From contig NZ_JACHCE010000001.1 in NCBI RefSeq assembly GCF_014200605.1, positions 1,364,001 through 1,428,000 on the forward strand: 64,000 bases of DNA, in the 5' to 3' direction. Numbering within the stretch: position 1 is the stretch's first letter; each line of letters starts with the position of its first letter. Positions 16,713 to 24,945 of this stretch are shown in pieces. The position numbers and the translations under genes are program-made. This stretch comes from Pedobacter cryoconitis (GTDB taxonomy: Bacteria > Bacteroidota > Bacteroidia > Sphingobacteriales > Sphingobacteriaceae). The notes under the pieces are model-generated. The model was not told the origin of the DNA and searched no databases. It worked only from the letters and a program-made list of their open reading frames with translations.

Positions 16713-17882
16713 ATGAGCATAGAAACACACATTGAAAAAGTAGTTGAAACCCCAGGCATACTCGTTGTTTATTGGGCAAATGGAGAAGTATCAAATTATC
16801 CATATTTATATCTGCGTGATAACTGTCCATCCTTATCAACGATACACAGCAACGGACAGAAACTGATAGAAACATCGGGCATCAACCCTGCTATAAGTCC
16901 TGAAAATACTACCCTTACAGAAGAAAATGAAGTACAGATTGACTGGAGTGGTGAAAAACACAGCAGTTTATTCAGTGCGCAATGGCTGTTTGATCATCGC
17001 CTTTCTAAAGCTGCAATTGCAGAACGCCATGCAAAGCGAAATGCAATGGATGGAAAGGTATTATGGGATGAACAGTTGAATAATAATCTTCCTGCCGGAG
17101 ATTATGCGGCGGTTTCTGCCAGCAATGAAGCATTATGTGTCTGGCTGGAACAGGTTAGAAAGTATGGCTTTGCCATTTTGCGCAATGTACCTGCAGAACC
17201 GGGTATGGTCTGCAAAGTCGTATCGCTTTTTGGTTATGTAAGGGAAACTAATTATGGGAAATTATTTGATGTTAAAACAACAGTTAATCCTAATAATCTT
17301 GCCTTCACATCTCTTGGATTGAGTGCGCATACCGACAATCCATACCGGAATCCAACACCGACACTGCAACTTTTACACTGCCTGCAATCGAGTGCGGTTG
17401 GAGGAAATTCTATCGTGGTAGACGGTTTTAAAGTCATTGCCGATCTGAAAGCTCATTCTCCACAGATGTTTCATTTACTATCAACAACCCCGGTAACTTT
17501 CAGGTTTGCAGACCAATATAACCACATTAAAAGGACTGAAACTATTATTGGCCTCGATGTTTTTGGTGAAGTCAATGCTATCCGGTTCAATAACCGTTCT
17601 GTGCAGCCATTTGAAGTAGACGAAGATCATATGACTGCATTTTATGCCGCTTATCAGTACCTCGCAAAGCTGATTGATGATGAACGTTATTTTGTTCAAT
17701 TCAAAATGGAGGCTTCTGATCTTTTTATAGTTGATAACGAAAGGGTTATGCATGGGCGTAGTGCTTACGACGGAACTACAGGACAAAGGTTTTTACAAGG
17801 GACATATGCCGACAGGGATGGCCTGTTAAGTAAACTCAGTGTGTTGAAACGTGATTTAGCGCGGCTTGTGAAATCAGCTTAA
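16713..17882 (+). CDS. Fe(II)/2-oxoglutarate dioxygenase, TmpA/gamma-butyrobetaine-hydroxylase-like
   Basis: 389 residues, full length for the family. The N-terminal DUF971-like zinc/GBBH domain (about 12-95, with YLYLRDNC) is followed by the TauD/TfdA jelly-roll. The facial triad is visible: His206 and Asp208 in SAHTDNPYR, and His347 in DNERVMHGRSAYD, with a following Arg in QRFLQGTYADRDG to hold 2-oxoglutarate. Related enzymes hydroxylate gamma-butyrobetaine, trimethyllysine or, as in TmpA, 2-(trimethylammonio)ethylphosphonate. The HD-domain oxygenase encoded 36 bp downstream favours a phosphonate substrate, which would be hydroxylated at C1 before C-P cleavage. Substrate is inferred from context. 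Confidence 0.85.
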   Translation: MSIETHIEKVVETPGILVVYWANGEVSNYPYLYLRDNCPSLSTIHSNGQKLIETSGINPAISPENTTLTEENEVQIDWSGEKHSSLFSAQWLFDHRLSKAAIAERHAKRNAMDGKVLWDEQLNNNLPAGDYAAVSASNEALCVWLEQVRKYGFAILRNVPAEPGMVCKVVSLFGYVRETNYGKLFDVKTTVNPNNLAFTSLGLSAHTDNPYRNPTPTLQLLHCLQSSAVGGNSIVVDGFKVIADLKAHSPQMFHLLSTTPVTFRFADQYNHIKRTETIIGLDVFGEVNAIRFNNRSVQPFEVDEDHMTAFYAAYQYLAKLIDDERYFVQFKMEASDLFIVDNERVMHGRSAYDGTTGQRFLQGTYADRDGLLSKLSVLKRDLARLVKSA

Positions 17883-17918
17883 TCAATAACAGGTTTTAAA
17901 ACGGCAAACAAACTCATT

Positions 17919-18491
17919 ATGGAACAACAGAAAATACACGATACAGTAGAATATATATTTAGCTTATATGAAGCTTACGGAGCGCATGAATATGGGGAGC
18001 GTGTCAGTATGCTCATGCACATGATGCAGTGTGCGCAGTTAGCACAACAGGCCGGTGAAGACGATGAAATTGTACTTGCAGCATTCTTCCATGACATAGG
18101 CCATTTCTTTGAAGGAGACGAGCAAATGGATATTTATGGAACACAAAATCACGATGCCCTGGGTGGGAAATGTCTGGTTAAGCTGGGTTTTCCGCAAAAG
18201 ATGGCTGACCTGGTGTCAAGTCATGTGGCGGCAAAAAAATATCTTACCTACGCTGAGCCGTCTTATTATAATGAGCTTTCAGAAGCCAGTAAGATTACGC
18301 TGGAATTTCAGGGAGGCAAAATGACTGCCGAAGAAGCTGCCGAATTTGAAAAAGACCCGCTGGCACCGGTTTACGTTAAAATACGTCGTTGGGATGATCT
18401 TGGAAAAGATGCAGACAGACCCGTTCTTGCTGCCGAAGTTCAGCAAATGAAAGACTTAACATACAGCTACTTACTGAAACTAAAATCCTGA
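17919..18491 (+). CDS. HD-domain mixed-valent diiron oxygenase, PhnZ/TmpB-like
   Basis: 190 residues, the usual size of PhnZ-type enzymes, which oxidatively cleave the C-P bond of 1-hydroxyphosphonates to release phosphate. Candidate diiron ligands are in the expected order: His34 (MLMH), His58-Asp59 and His62 (FFHDIGH), His78 and His102 (SSHVAAKKYL). The N-terminal AYGAHEYGERVS contains the family's substrate-loop Tyr/Glu residues. The LEFQGGKMTAEEAAEFEKDP and KIRRWDD blocks are typical. With a TmpA-like dioxygenase directly upstream, the likely route is hydroxylation then C-P cleavage to glycine betaine (or glycine) and phosphate. A general HD phosphohydrolase is the alternative. Confidence 0.85.
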   Translation: MEQQKIHDTVEYIFSLYEAYGAHEYGERVSMLMHMMQCAQLAQQAGEDDEIVLAAFFHDIGHFFEGDEQMDIYGTQNHDALGGKCLVKLGFPQKMADLVSSHVAAKKYLTYAEPSYYNELSEASKITLEFQGGKMTAEEAAEFEKDPLAPVYVKIRRWDDLGKDADRPVLAAEVQQMKDLTYSYLLKLKS

Positions 18492-18495
18492 ACCC

Positions 18496-19830
18496 ATGGA
18501 GAAAATATCCCCGTTCAAAACAAGGCTCATGCAGATGCCGCAAGCCTATACCGCTGTATTATGTGCAATGGCTGCATTTTGTATTTACGTCTGTACTTAT
18601 GCCTTTCGTAAGGGGTTTACTGCCGGCACTTACCTTGAAAATCAATTGTTGGGAATTGATTTCAAGGTCTGGCTTGTTATTGCTCAGGTTGGTGGTTATG
18701 CACTGAGTAAGTTTGCTGGTATCAGGTTTATTGCAGAAATAAAGCCACAGGGCAGGGGCAGGGCTATCCTTCTTTTGCTCTTTGCGGCATGGCTTTCACT
18801 TTTGGGTTTTGCTATCATTCCTGCTCCCTATAATATTGTCTGTCTGTTTATTAATGGAATACCTCTGGGTCTGATCTGGGGATTGATTTTTACTTATATT
18901 GAAGGTAGAAAGAGTGCAGAATTTATTGGGGCTGTGTTATGTACGAGCTTCATCTTCTCGTCGGGGATTATAAAAACCATAGGCCGTTTTATGATGGTGC
19001 ATTGGTCTATATCCGAAAAATGGATGCCTTTTATGGTCGGACTTTTATTTGTCCTGCCGCTAATATTCTTTGTATACCTGTTAGAACAGGTGCCGCCGCC
19101 TACAGCAGAAGATATCAAACAAAGAACGCAGCGTCTGCCTATGACTGCTAAAGAACGTAAAGCCTTTGTGAAATATTTTCTGCCCGGTCTGGTTTTTAAT
19201 ATTGCGATCTATGTTTTACTGACCGTGATGCGGGATTTCAGGGATAACTTTGAAGTGGAGATCTGGACAGACTTTGGTTATAAAAATAACCCGGGTATCT
19301 ACAGTCAGATTGATATACCAATTTCAATTGTAGTATTGCTGCTGATGTCACTCCTTATGCTGGTCAAAAAGAATTTCCTTGCTTTTAAACTTGCCCATTG
19401 CTGCATCGGTTTCGGGTTCCTGCTGATTGGTATGGGAACATGGGCACTTACCGGAGATATAATCCATAACATGACTTATATGTATATCGTTACATTAGGT
19501 CTTTACCTGGCCTATGTACCTTATTCAATTATTTTCTTTGAAAGGCTGATTGCCACTTTCAGATATAAAAGCAATGTAGGTTTTATGATTTATCTGGCAG
19601 ATTCTATAGGTTATCTGGGGAGCGTCTGTATTTTGCTGTTTAAACAGTTTGGGCATACGACATTATCATGGGGCAGTTTTTTTGTACATGGAGCTGGAAT
19701 CGTATCTATGATTGGCCTTACAGGGACCGGGCTTTCTTATGTTTATTTTTACAGGAAAAAGAAGGCGGGTATACCTGAAGCAGCTGATCAAACCATTGTG
19801 CTGAATTATCCGGTGGTACAATCCGGTTAA
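18496..19830 (+). CDS. DUF5690-like MFS-type membrane transporter
   Basis: 444 residues with about 12 hydrophobic helices and an MFS-like layout. The N-terminus (CIYVCTYAFRKGFTAGTY, then FKVWLVIAQVGGYALSKFAGI) matches the DUF5690 family found in Bacteroidota and related to sugar-phosphate/organophosphate antiporters. It starts 4 bp after the PhnZ/TmpB-like gene, so it is surely co-transcribed and is the likely importer of the phosphonate substrate, or exporter of a product. Substrate is inferred. A strong bidirectional terminator follows. Confidence 0.8.
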   Translation: MEKISPFKTRLMQMPQAYTAVLCAMAAFCIYVCTYAFRKGFTAGTYLENQLLGIDFKVWLVIAQVGGYALSKFAGIRFIAEIKPQGRGRAILLLLFAAWLSLLGFAIIPAPYNIVCLFINGIPLGLIWGLIFTYIEGRKSAEFIGAVLCTSFIFSSGIIKTIGRFMMVHWSISEKWMPFMVGLLFVLPLIFFVYLLEQVPPPTAEDIKQRTQRLPMTAKERKAFVKYFLPGLVFNIAIYVLLTVMRDFRDNFEVEIWTDFGYKNNPGIYSQIDIPISIVVLLLMSLLMLVKKNFLAFKLAHCCIGFGFLLIGMGTWALTGDIIHNMTYMYIVTLGLYLAYVPYSIIFFERLIATFRYKSNVGFMIYLADSIGYLGSVCILLFKQFGHTTLSWGSFFVHGAGIVSMIGLTGTGLSYVYFYRKKKAGIPEAADQTIVLNYPVVQSG

Positions 19831-19833
19831 TTA

Positions 19834-19871
19834 CCCTTTTCTTCTCCGAAAAATCTAAGAGAAGAAAAGGG
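19834..19871. terminator. Bidirectional terminator between convergent genes
   Basis: A 13-bp perfect inverted repeat CCCTTTTCTTCTC / GAGAAGAAAAGGG with a 12-nt loop lies 3 bp after the transporter stop and 20 bp from the end of the convergent histidine phosphatase gene. Confidence 0.8.
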
Positions 19872-19891
19872 CTGTCTTTCAGAAAGACAAT

Positions 19892-20449
19892 TTAAAACTC
19901 ACATCCGTTAGCGGGATTTATATTTTCTTTATCCTTTTCCAGCTTCGCTATTCCATCTTTAAAAGTTACAATCCAGATACTATCATAATCATTGTCAGGC
20001 CATTTAAGGTTGTTATCCTGAATGCCTAAACTCTTAACAATAGGACTGATGCCTTTATGTTCCCATAAGATAAGTACCGTATCGGTCCTGCTTTTCAAAT
20101 CGGCCGCTATCGCTAATGAATCCCTTTCCTGATGACTGCTATTGATGGTTAAATTATATTTGGCAGCCATCGGAATTATCGTTTGAAACATTCTGGAATG
20201 CTTAGTAGATTCACCAAGACCGATAGCAGGGACGAAAGTAAAAGATGGGACACCGAATTTTTTAAAAAGCACCTCTGGTAACTTCAATGATCTGTTTAAT
20301 CCCTGGCAATTCAGGTTGTCTCCTTTTACAGGTTTCTCTCCATGACGGATAAATACAATTCTTAAATCATTAGACTGCGCAATGGCGGAATAAGTGCCCC
20401 ATGCGGTAATTGCTAACAGGATACTTAAGAATTTGATTGTCTTTTTCAT
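19892..20449 (-). CDS. Secreted histidine phosphatase family protein
   Basis: 185 residues with a cleavable signal peptide (about 1-24, ending SAIAQ). The RHG motif of the branch-2-like histidine phosphatase superfamily is present as IRHGEKP (about 34-40), with the phospho-acceptor His. A second candidate His lies in LILWEHKGISPIV near the C-terminus. It should hydrolyse a phosphate ester in the periplasm or at the surface. It is the last gene of a set with a beta-helix lipoprotein and a TonB receptor, which suggests uptake and dephosphorylation of an organophosphate. Substrate unknown. Confidence 0.8.
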   Translation of the reverse strand: MKKTIKFLSILLAITAWGTYSAIAQSNDLRIVFIRHGEKPVKGDNLNCQGLNRSLKLPEVLFKKFGVPSFTFVPAIGLGESTKHSRMFQTIIPMAAKYNLTINSSHQERDSLAIAADLKSRTDTVLILWEHKGISPIVKSLGIQDNNLKWPDNDYDSIWIVTFKDGIAKLEKDKENINPANGCEF

Positions 20450-20470
20450 TTATATGTTTTTTATGCTGAA

Positions 20471-21904
20471 CTAATGCTGGTTTCCTACGCCACTCAACTG
20501 ATAACATCCCAGATCTGTTCCCGGTAAAGTAACTTCCGAGACTCCATAAATGCTATTCAATGGCACAACAATTAAAGGTTTAACCGTTGTATTTCCTTTC
20601 CCGATTAATGGTGAGTTGGGTTGAATTCTGAAATTGTAATTCCCAACCGCACTATACTGGGCAAGGGGATGACCGGTAGTTGGTAAAGGGAAATTCAAAA
20701 ACATCGGGTTATTTTTCTGTACCACATCGCTTCCGTCATATATGGCTCCGGGGGTATAATTTGGAGGTAAATATTTTGCTGTTGAAGTGATAGCAGGGAT
20801 ATCCGTAGGCTGCGGTTTAGTAATATAACCCGTCGGATAAAACTGGTTGGCTACACTAACAGAATCTGCCCACTGATAGTTATTGCCATAAGATAAATGT
20901 GCAATATCTGCCGTAGGGCTACCAACCACCCGGTATCCATATTTACAATTGACAGCTACGTTATTAAAATACATGCCCATAGCGCCTTCTTCATAGTTAA
21001 TTGTCCCACCGCGGCCACTCTGTACCTGGCGATATCCGCCACTTACAAAAGTATTATTGTACATCACGATATTGGTTTGCGGTGCTCCGGTTGCCTGGCC
21101 TTTATTTGACGCTTTCTGACCATTTGTAGCAGTACCTAAAAACAAGTTATAAGCCAGTGTACCAACCGTACCACCTTTCATATTGATACAATCACCACCA
21201 CTAATCCCGTTTTTTTCAAACGTGTTACGGAAGATGGCAACTTTACCTGCAGAAATCCTTACCGGATCGTCCACACCACCATATAACCAGGAATCTTCCA
21301 TAATAAAGTTTCCATTGTAATTGGCAAACAGAATACTGAACTGGTTTCCCAAACCAGAACCAGCAATCGTAGATGTTGCTTTACCTTCCGTTAAACCCGC
21401 ATACTCGACATGCGTCCAGCGTAATACCATTAAATTACAGGTAGGGCCACCAATAATGCCTTTCCACTTGCCTGCAAAAGCAGGGTCATTTGCAGGCAAT
21501 AAGCCACCTGGCTGATCATTTTTTGTAATTCCCGGCACAGTAATGAAATTCGGCTGATCTTTAGATCCATTACTCACTAATGTTCCAAGGGCAATCAGGC
21601 TGCTGCCAATTCCCATATTTAATTTCACACCTGGTTGTAGTAATAAAGTATCTCCGGCATTGATTACCAGATCGCAGCCGTCAGAAACAGTATAGGTCTT
21701 TCCTGAAAGCATTGTCCCTTTGACTGGTACAACCGTACTGCCCCCACTGCAAGAAAGCGGTTCTTTATCACTTACCGGATTCGCTGCCGGTGGTGTATAG
21801 CTGTAAATATCTGTATGTTCCTGTTTCCATTTCTGGCAACCTGTAAATGATGCAGCTGTTATCAAAAGCAGCATTATATTTAGTATTATCTTCATTTTCC
21901 TCAT
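20471..21904 (-). CDS. Lipoprotein with right-handed parallel beta-helix
   Basis: 477 residues. The type II signal peptide has the lipobox SFTGC (Cys22). The middle of the protein is built from short beta-rich turns with repeated N/G positions (WKGIIGGPTCNLMVLRWTHVEYAG; NYNGNFIMEDSWLYGG; GKVAIFRNTFEKNGISGGDC; TNIVMYNNTFVSGG), as in right-handed parallel beta-helix proteins. No catalytic motif is obvious. It lies 17 bp after the TonB receptor gene and 21 bp before the histidine phosphatase gene. In that setting it is a likely surface partner that binds the ligand of the receptor, much as SusD does for SusC. Confidence 0.75.
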   Translation of the reverse strand: MRKMKIILNIMLLLITAASFTGCQKWKQEHTDIYSYTPPAANPVSDKEPLSCSGGSTVVPVKGTMLSGKTYTVSDGCDLVINAGDTLLLQPGVKLNMGIGSSLIALGTLVSNGSKDQPNFITVPGITKNDQPGGLLPANDPAFAGKWKGIIGGPTCNLMVLRWTHVEYAGLTEGKATSTIAGSGLGNQFSILFANYNGNFIMEDSWLYGGVDDPVRISAGKVAIFRNTFEKNGISGGDCINMKGGTVGTLAYNLFLGTATNGQKASNKGQATGAPQTNIVMYNNTFVSGGYRQVQSGRGGTINYEEGAMGMYFNNVAVNCKYGYRVVGSPTADIAHLSYGNNYQWADSVSVANQFYPTGYITKPQPTDIPAITSTAKYLPPNYTPGAIYDGSDVVQKNNPMFLNFPLPTTGHPLAQYSAVGNYNFRIQPNSPLIGKGNTTVKPLIVVPLNSIYGVSEVTLPGTDLGCYQLSGVGNQH

Positions 21905-21921
21905 TTTTGAAATCTTATGGT

Positions 21922-24747
21922 TTAGAACTTATATCTGAATCCGCCCAGGAACATTGTTTTATAGTAATTGCTCTGCACCAGTGTCTGATCACTGATATCC
22001 TGTTTGCCTAAGAATTGCTGCTGTTTAGCATCAATACTTCCATGTGGGAATTTCAGGTATAATTTACCTGCCGCATTAGTTATATTGTTAATCTTTCCGT
22101 AGAACGACAATCTTTTGAACAGTGTTTTTTCGAATGAAAAATCAAGCTGACTGTAAGCCTGCTGATAAAAATCCAGTCCATAATAAGGTGATACCTGGAA
22201 TAAGCGCTCACCGGTATAAACAAAGGCCAACTGTAGATCCAGACCTATTCTTCCACTTTTAAATAATACAGAGGCATTGCCAACATTATTTGCCTGTCCC
22301 TGTAAAGGACGTGTTTCATCTACCAGTGATTGTTGTAAACCTAAAACAGGGTCGTTGAAATAAAGCAGTTTGCTGGTTGTAATCCGTGAATGGGTATAAG
22401 TATAATTCAGGGAGAAGCCAATCTCACCAAAAAATTTAGTCACCAAAGCTTCAAAACCAAAATTTGTAGCTGCACCGGGGTCGTTCTGAGGTTTAATCAC
22501 CTGCGTACTTGGCCCACCATCCCGTACTACAAAGTATTCAATAGGATTATAGATTTTTTTATAAAATGAACCTACTAAAAGCTGGTCAGACCCACCCGGA
22601 AAAAGTTCATATCTGATATCTGCATTGTCGGCGGTAATATGTTTTAAATGTGGGTTACCAACTGTGATATAAGATTCATCATCTGTTCTGTAAGGCACCT
22701 GTTCGCCAAAACCTGGTCTGCTGATAGAAGCAAAATAAGAAGCGCGTAAATTTTGATTATCCGTTAGCGCATATTTCAAATGCAGACTTGGTAATACATC
22801 GGTATAACTTACAGATCCTGCTCTTTCGGTAACTGTTACCGGCGATTCAGTCTCATAGCTCATTCTTGTGTTTTCGACCCTTACACCACCTAAAACCTGT
22901 AATTTAGGGAACAGATTAAACCTGAACTGCAGATATTCGGCATTATCATCTTCAGTTACTTTGTAATTGTTCTGCAAATCGGGATTATTACTTCCGATAG
23001 CGTCGGCAGGAGAATTGAATGCAAAAGGAATAGTATTGAAATTATCATTAAACAAGGTAGACTTGCCACCCGAAAGACTGTAAGTAATATAATCAGCCTG
23101 ACGATTTTTATGGCGGTATAAGCCACCAATTGAAAACTCTACATCCCGTCCGGCTATATTGTGATTGAAAATCAAATTTCCATAACCTGCAATATCCTTG
23201 TCTGTGTTATTTTCCCAGTGATGCGTGAGTTTAGTGTTGTTGTCAATCTCATTGATGACCTGGTGATTGTTGTCCAGCGCCTGGTTGGCATCATAGCTAA
23301 ATTCAGTTCTGTCGGGCATATGTCTGCTTGCTATTGAATATACAGCATCCCAGTTGAAACGTAATTTATCATTTAATCTGTGATCACCATGAAGCGTAGT
23401 ATTATAGATATTCTGTTTCGTTAACGTGCTTCTGCTGGCCAGTGTGATTTGCTTGCTCAGGCCTGTAGAATTTAAACCTAAGCCCAGCGTGTCCGCGCCA
23501 TATCTTGATTCAAATTCATTCTGATGAATATATAAATTGTATAATGACAATTTATTGTTTTCATCGATGACATAATCAATTTTGTTATGGATGCCTAAAC
23601 GTTGAGTCTGCGTAGAATACGTCCTTTCATAAGCATCCGAGAACTGCGGTGAATTAGGTAATGGGATTGCCGATGGCTGTGCATTAGGCGTTAGTTGTTT
23701 AAAGTCTGACCCCCGGTAAATATTCTGGTAGCTTGCAGAAACAATTACACCCAGTTTACCCTTTAAAAAGCGGTCTCCAATAGTTAGCCCGGCTGTAGAA
23801 CTCATTGGTGCTGATAAGTTTTTCTGACTATTGAGTGCCTTGTTATTGAAATCCTGATAGGTCGCTGCATAGCTATTTCCATTAACTGCAGCAGGAGAAT
23901 TATTAACTGGAGAACCTTTAAAATGTACAAAAGGTCTGGAATCAGAGAATAACGTTGACAGCCCGCCAGAAACATTTGCACTGAATGTAAAACGATCGGG
24001 GGCACTTTTCATCACCAGGTTCATCGCCCCTCCAATGGCATCGCCTTCCATAGCTGGTGTTAAGGCTTTGATCACTTCCAGGCGTTCCAGCATTTCGGAA
24101 GGAAAGACATCCATGGGCACAAATCTGTACTTGTTGTCGGGACTTGGAATTTTGATCCCGTTAACCAGTGTTGTATTGTAACGCTGATCCATTCCGCGGA
24201 TAATTGCATACCTGCCTTCTCCGCTTGCGGAACGTTGAATGGTTACCCCACTTACTCTTTGTAATGCATTAGCGACCGTTACATCCGGTAACAACTGGAT
24301 CGTATTGGCCGAAAGGATATTCTGGATCATAGGCGCATTTTTTTCCAGTCCGCGTGCAGAGTGGTCACTTTCTTTATTGCTATGCCCAACAATATTGGTT
24401 TCATTCATTTCAATGCTTGCATCCTGCAGGTTCACGACAATAAACCTTGTCTGGCCACTGCTCAGTGTTCCTTCAAATACTTCTGACTGCTTATAGCCAA
24501 CAAAATTTACCCAAAGTTTGTAAGCCCCCAGTCTCATATGGTCTAATAGAAATTTACCTTGTAAATTGGTAGACACAGTTTTTGTTGATTTACCTTGTAC
24601 CAGGGTGATTGAGGCACCCATCATTGGTTCATCAGATTTGGAGTCTTTTACCTTTACGTCGAGCGTTTGTGCGCTCAAACTAGTTGTAAACAGCATTCCA
24701 ACAAACAGAAATAATAATAATTTGTAGAATAAGTAAGGGTGTTTCAT
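21922..24747 (-). CDS. TonB-dependent outer-membrane receptor with carboxypeptidase-like N-terminal domain
   Basis: 941 residues: signal peptide (1-26), CarboxypepD-like beta-sandwich (about 28-115), plug domain (about 140-245, with VANALQRVSGVTIQR and YAIIRGMDQRYNTTLVNG), then a beta-barrel ending in the aromatic FLGGFRYKF. The plug's strong VSGVTIQR/RGMDQRYN blocks place it with TonB receptors of the Cir/FecA type rather than SusC. No SusD gene is next to it; a beta-helix lipoprotein and a histidine phosphatase follow. The ligand is unknown; an organophosphate is the contextual guess. Confidence 0.9.
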   Translation of the reverse strand: MKHPYLFYKLLLFLFVGMLFTTSLSAQTLDVKVKDSKSDEPMMGASITLVQGKSTKTVSTNLQGKFLLDHMRLGAYKLWVNFVGYKQSEVFEGTLSSGQTRFIVVNLQDASIEMNETNIVGHSNKESDHSARGLEKNAPMIQNILSANTIQLLPDVTVANALQRVSGVTIQRSASGEGRYAIIRGMDQRYNTTLVNGIKIPSPDNKYRFVPMDVFPSEMLERLEVIKALTPAMEGDAIGGAMNLVMKSAPDRFTFSANVSGGLSTLFSDSRPFVHFKGSPVNNSPAAVNGNSYAATYQDFNNKALNSQKNLSAPMSSTAGLTIGDRFLKGKLGVIVSASYQNIYRGSDFKQLTPNAQPSAIPLPNSPQFSDAYERTYSTQTQRLGIHNKIDYVIDENNKLSLYNLYIHQNEFESRYGADTLGLGLNSTGLSKQITLASRSTLTKQNIYNTTLHGDHRLNDKLRFNWDAVYSIASRHMPDRTEFSYDANQALDNNHQVINEIDNNTKLTHHWENNTDKDIAGYGNLIFNHNIAGRDVEFSIGGLYRHKNRQADYITYSLSGGKSTLFNDNFNTIPFAFNSPADAIGSNNPDLQNNYKVTEDDNAEYLQFRFNLFPKLQVLGGVRVENTRMSYETESPVTVTERAGSVSYTDVLPSLHLKYALTDNQNLRASYFASISRPGFGEQVPYRTDDESYITVGNPHLKHITADNADIRYELFPGGSDQLLVGSFYKKIYNPIEYFVVRDGGPSTQVIKPQNDPGAATNFGFEALVTKFFGEIGFSLNYTYTHSRITTSKLLYFNDPVLGLQQSLVDETRPLQGQANNVGNASVLFKSGRIGLDLQLAFVYTGERLFQVSPYYGLDFYQQAYSQLDFSFEKTLFKRLSFYGKINNITNAAGKLYLKFPHGSIDAKQQQFLGKQDISDQTLVQSNYYKTMFLGGFRYKF

Positions 24748-24945
24748 GAAGGGGTGTTTAAAAATTTATGCAAAGAGAGCAGTTGAATTCTGAAGGAAAT
24801 CTGTGTTATCGAAAGATTGGATAAGCAGTAACTTAATGATAATACTGGCTTAATATAGCTATGACAATCCGGGTCTGTTTTCTTTGTTAACTACAAATTC
24901 TATCCAGAATTGAATGGTAACTATGCTGCATTTATAATTAAATAC

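Noticed and set aside
24910..24945. TTG start giving a 12-residue longer receptor
   Set aside because: It would place polar residues before the signal peptide; ATG at 24946 fits better.
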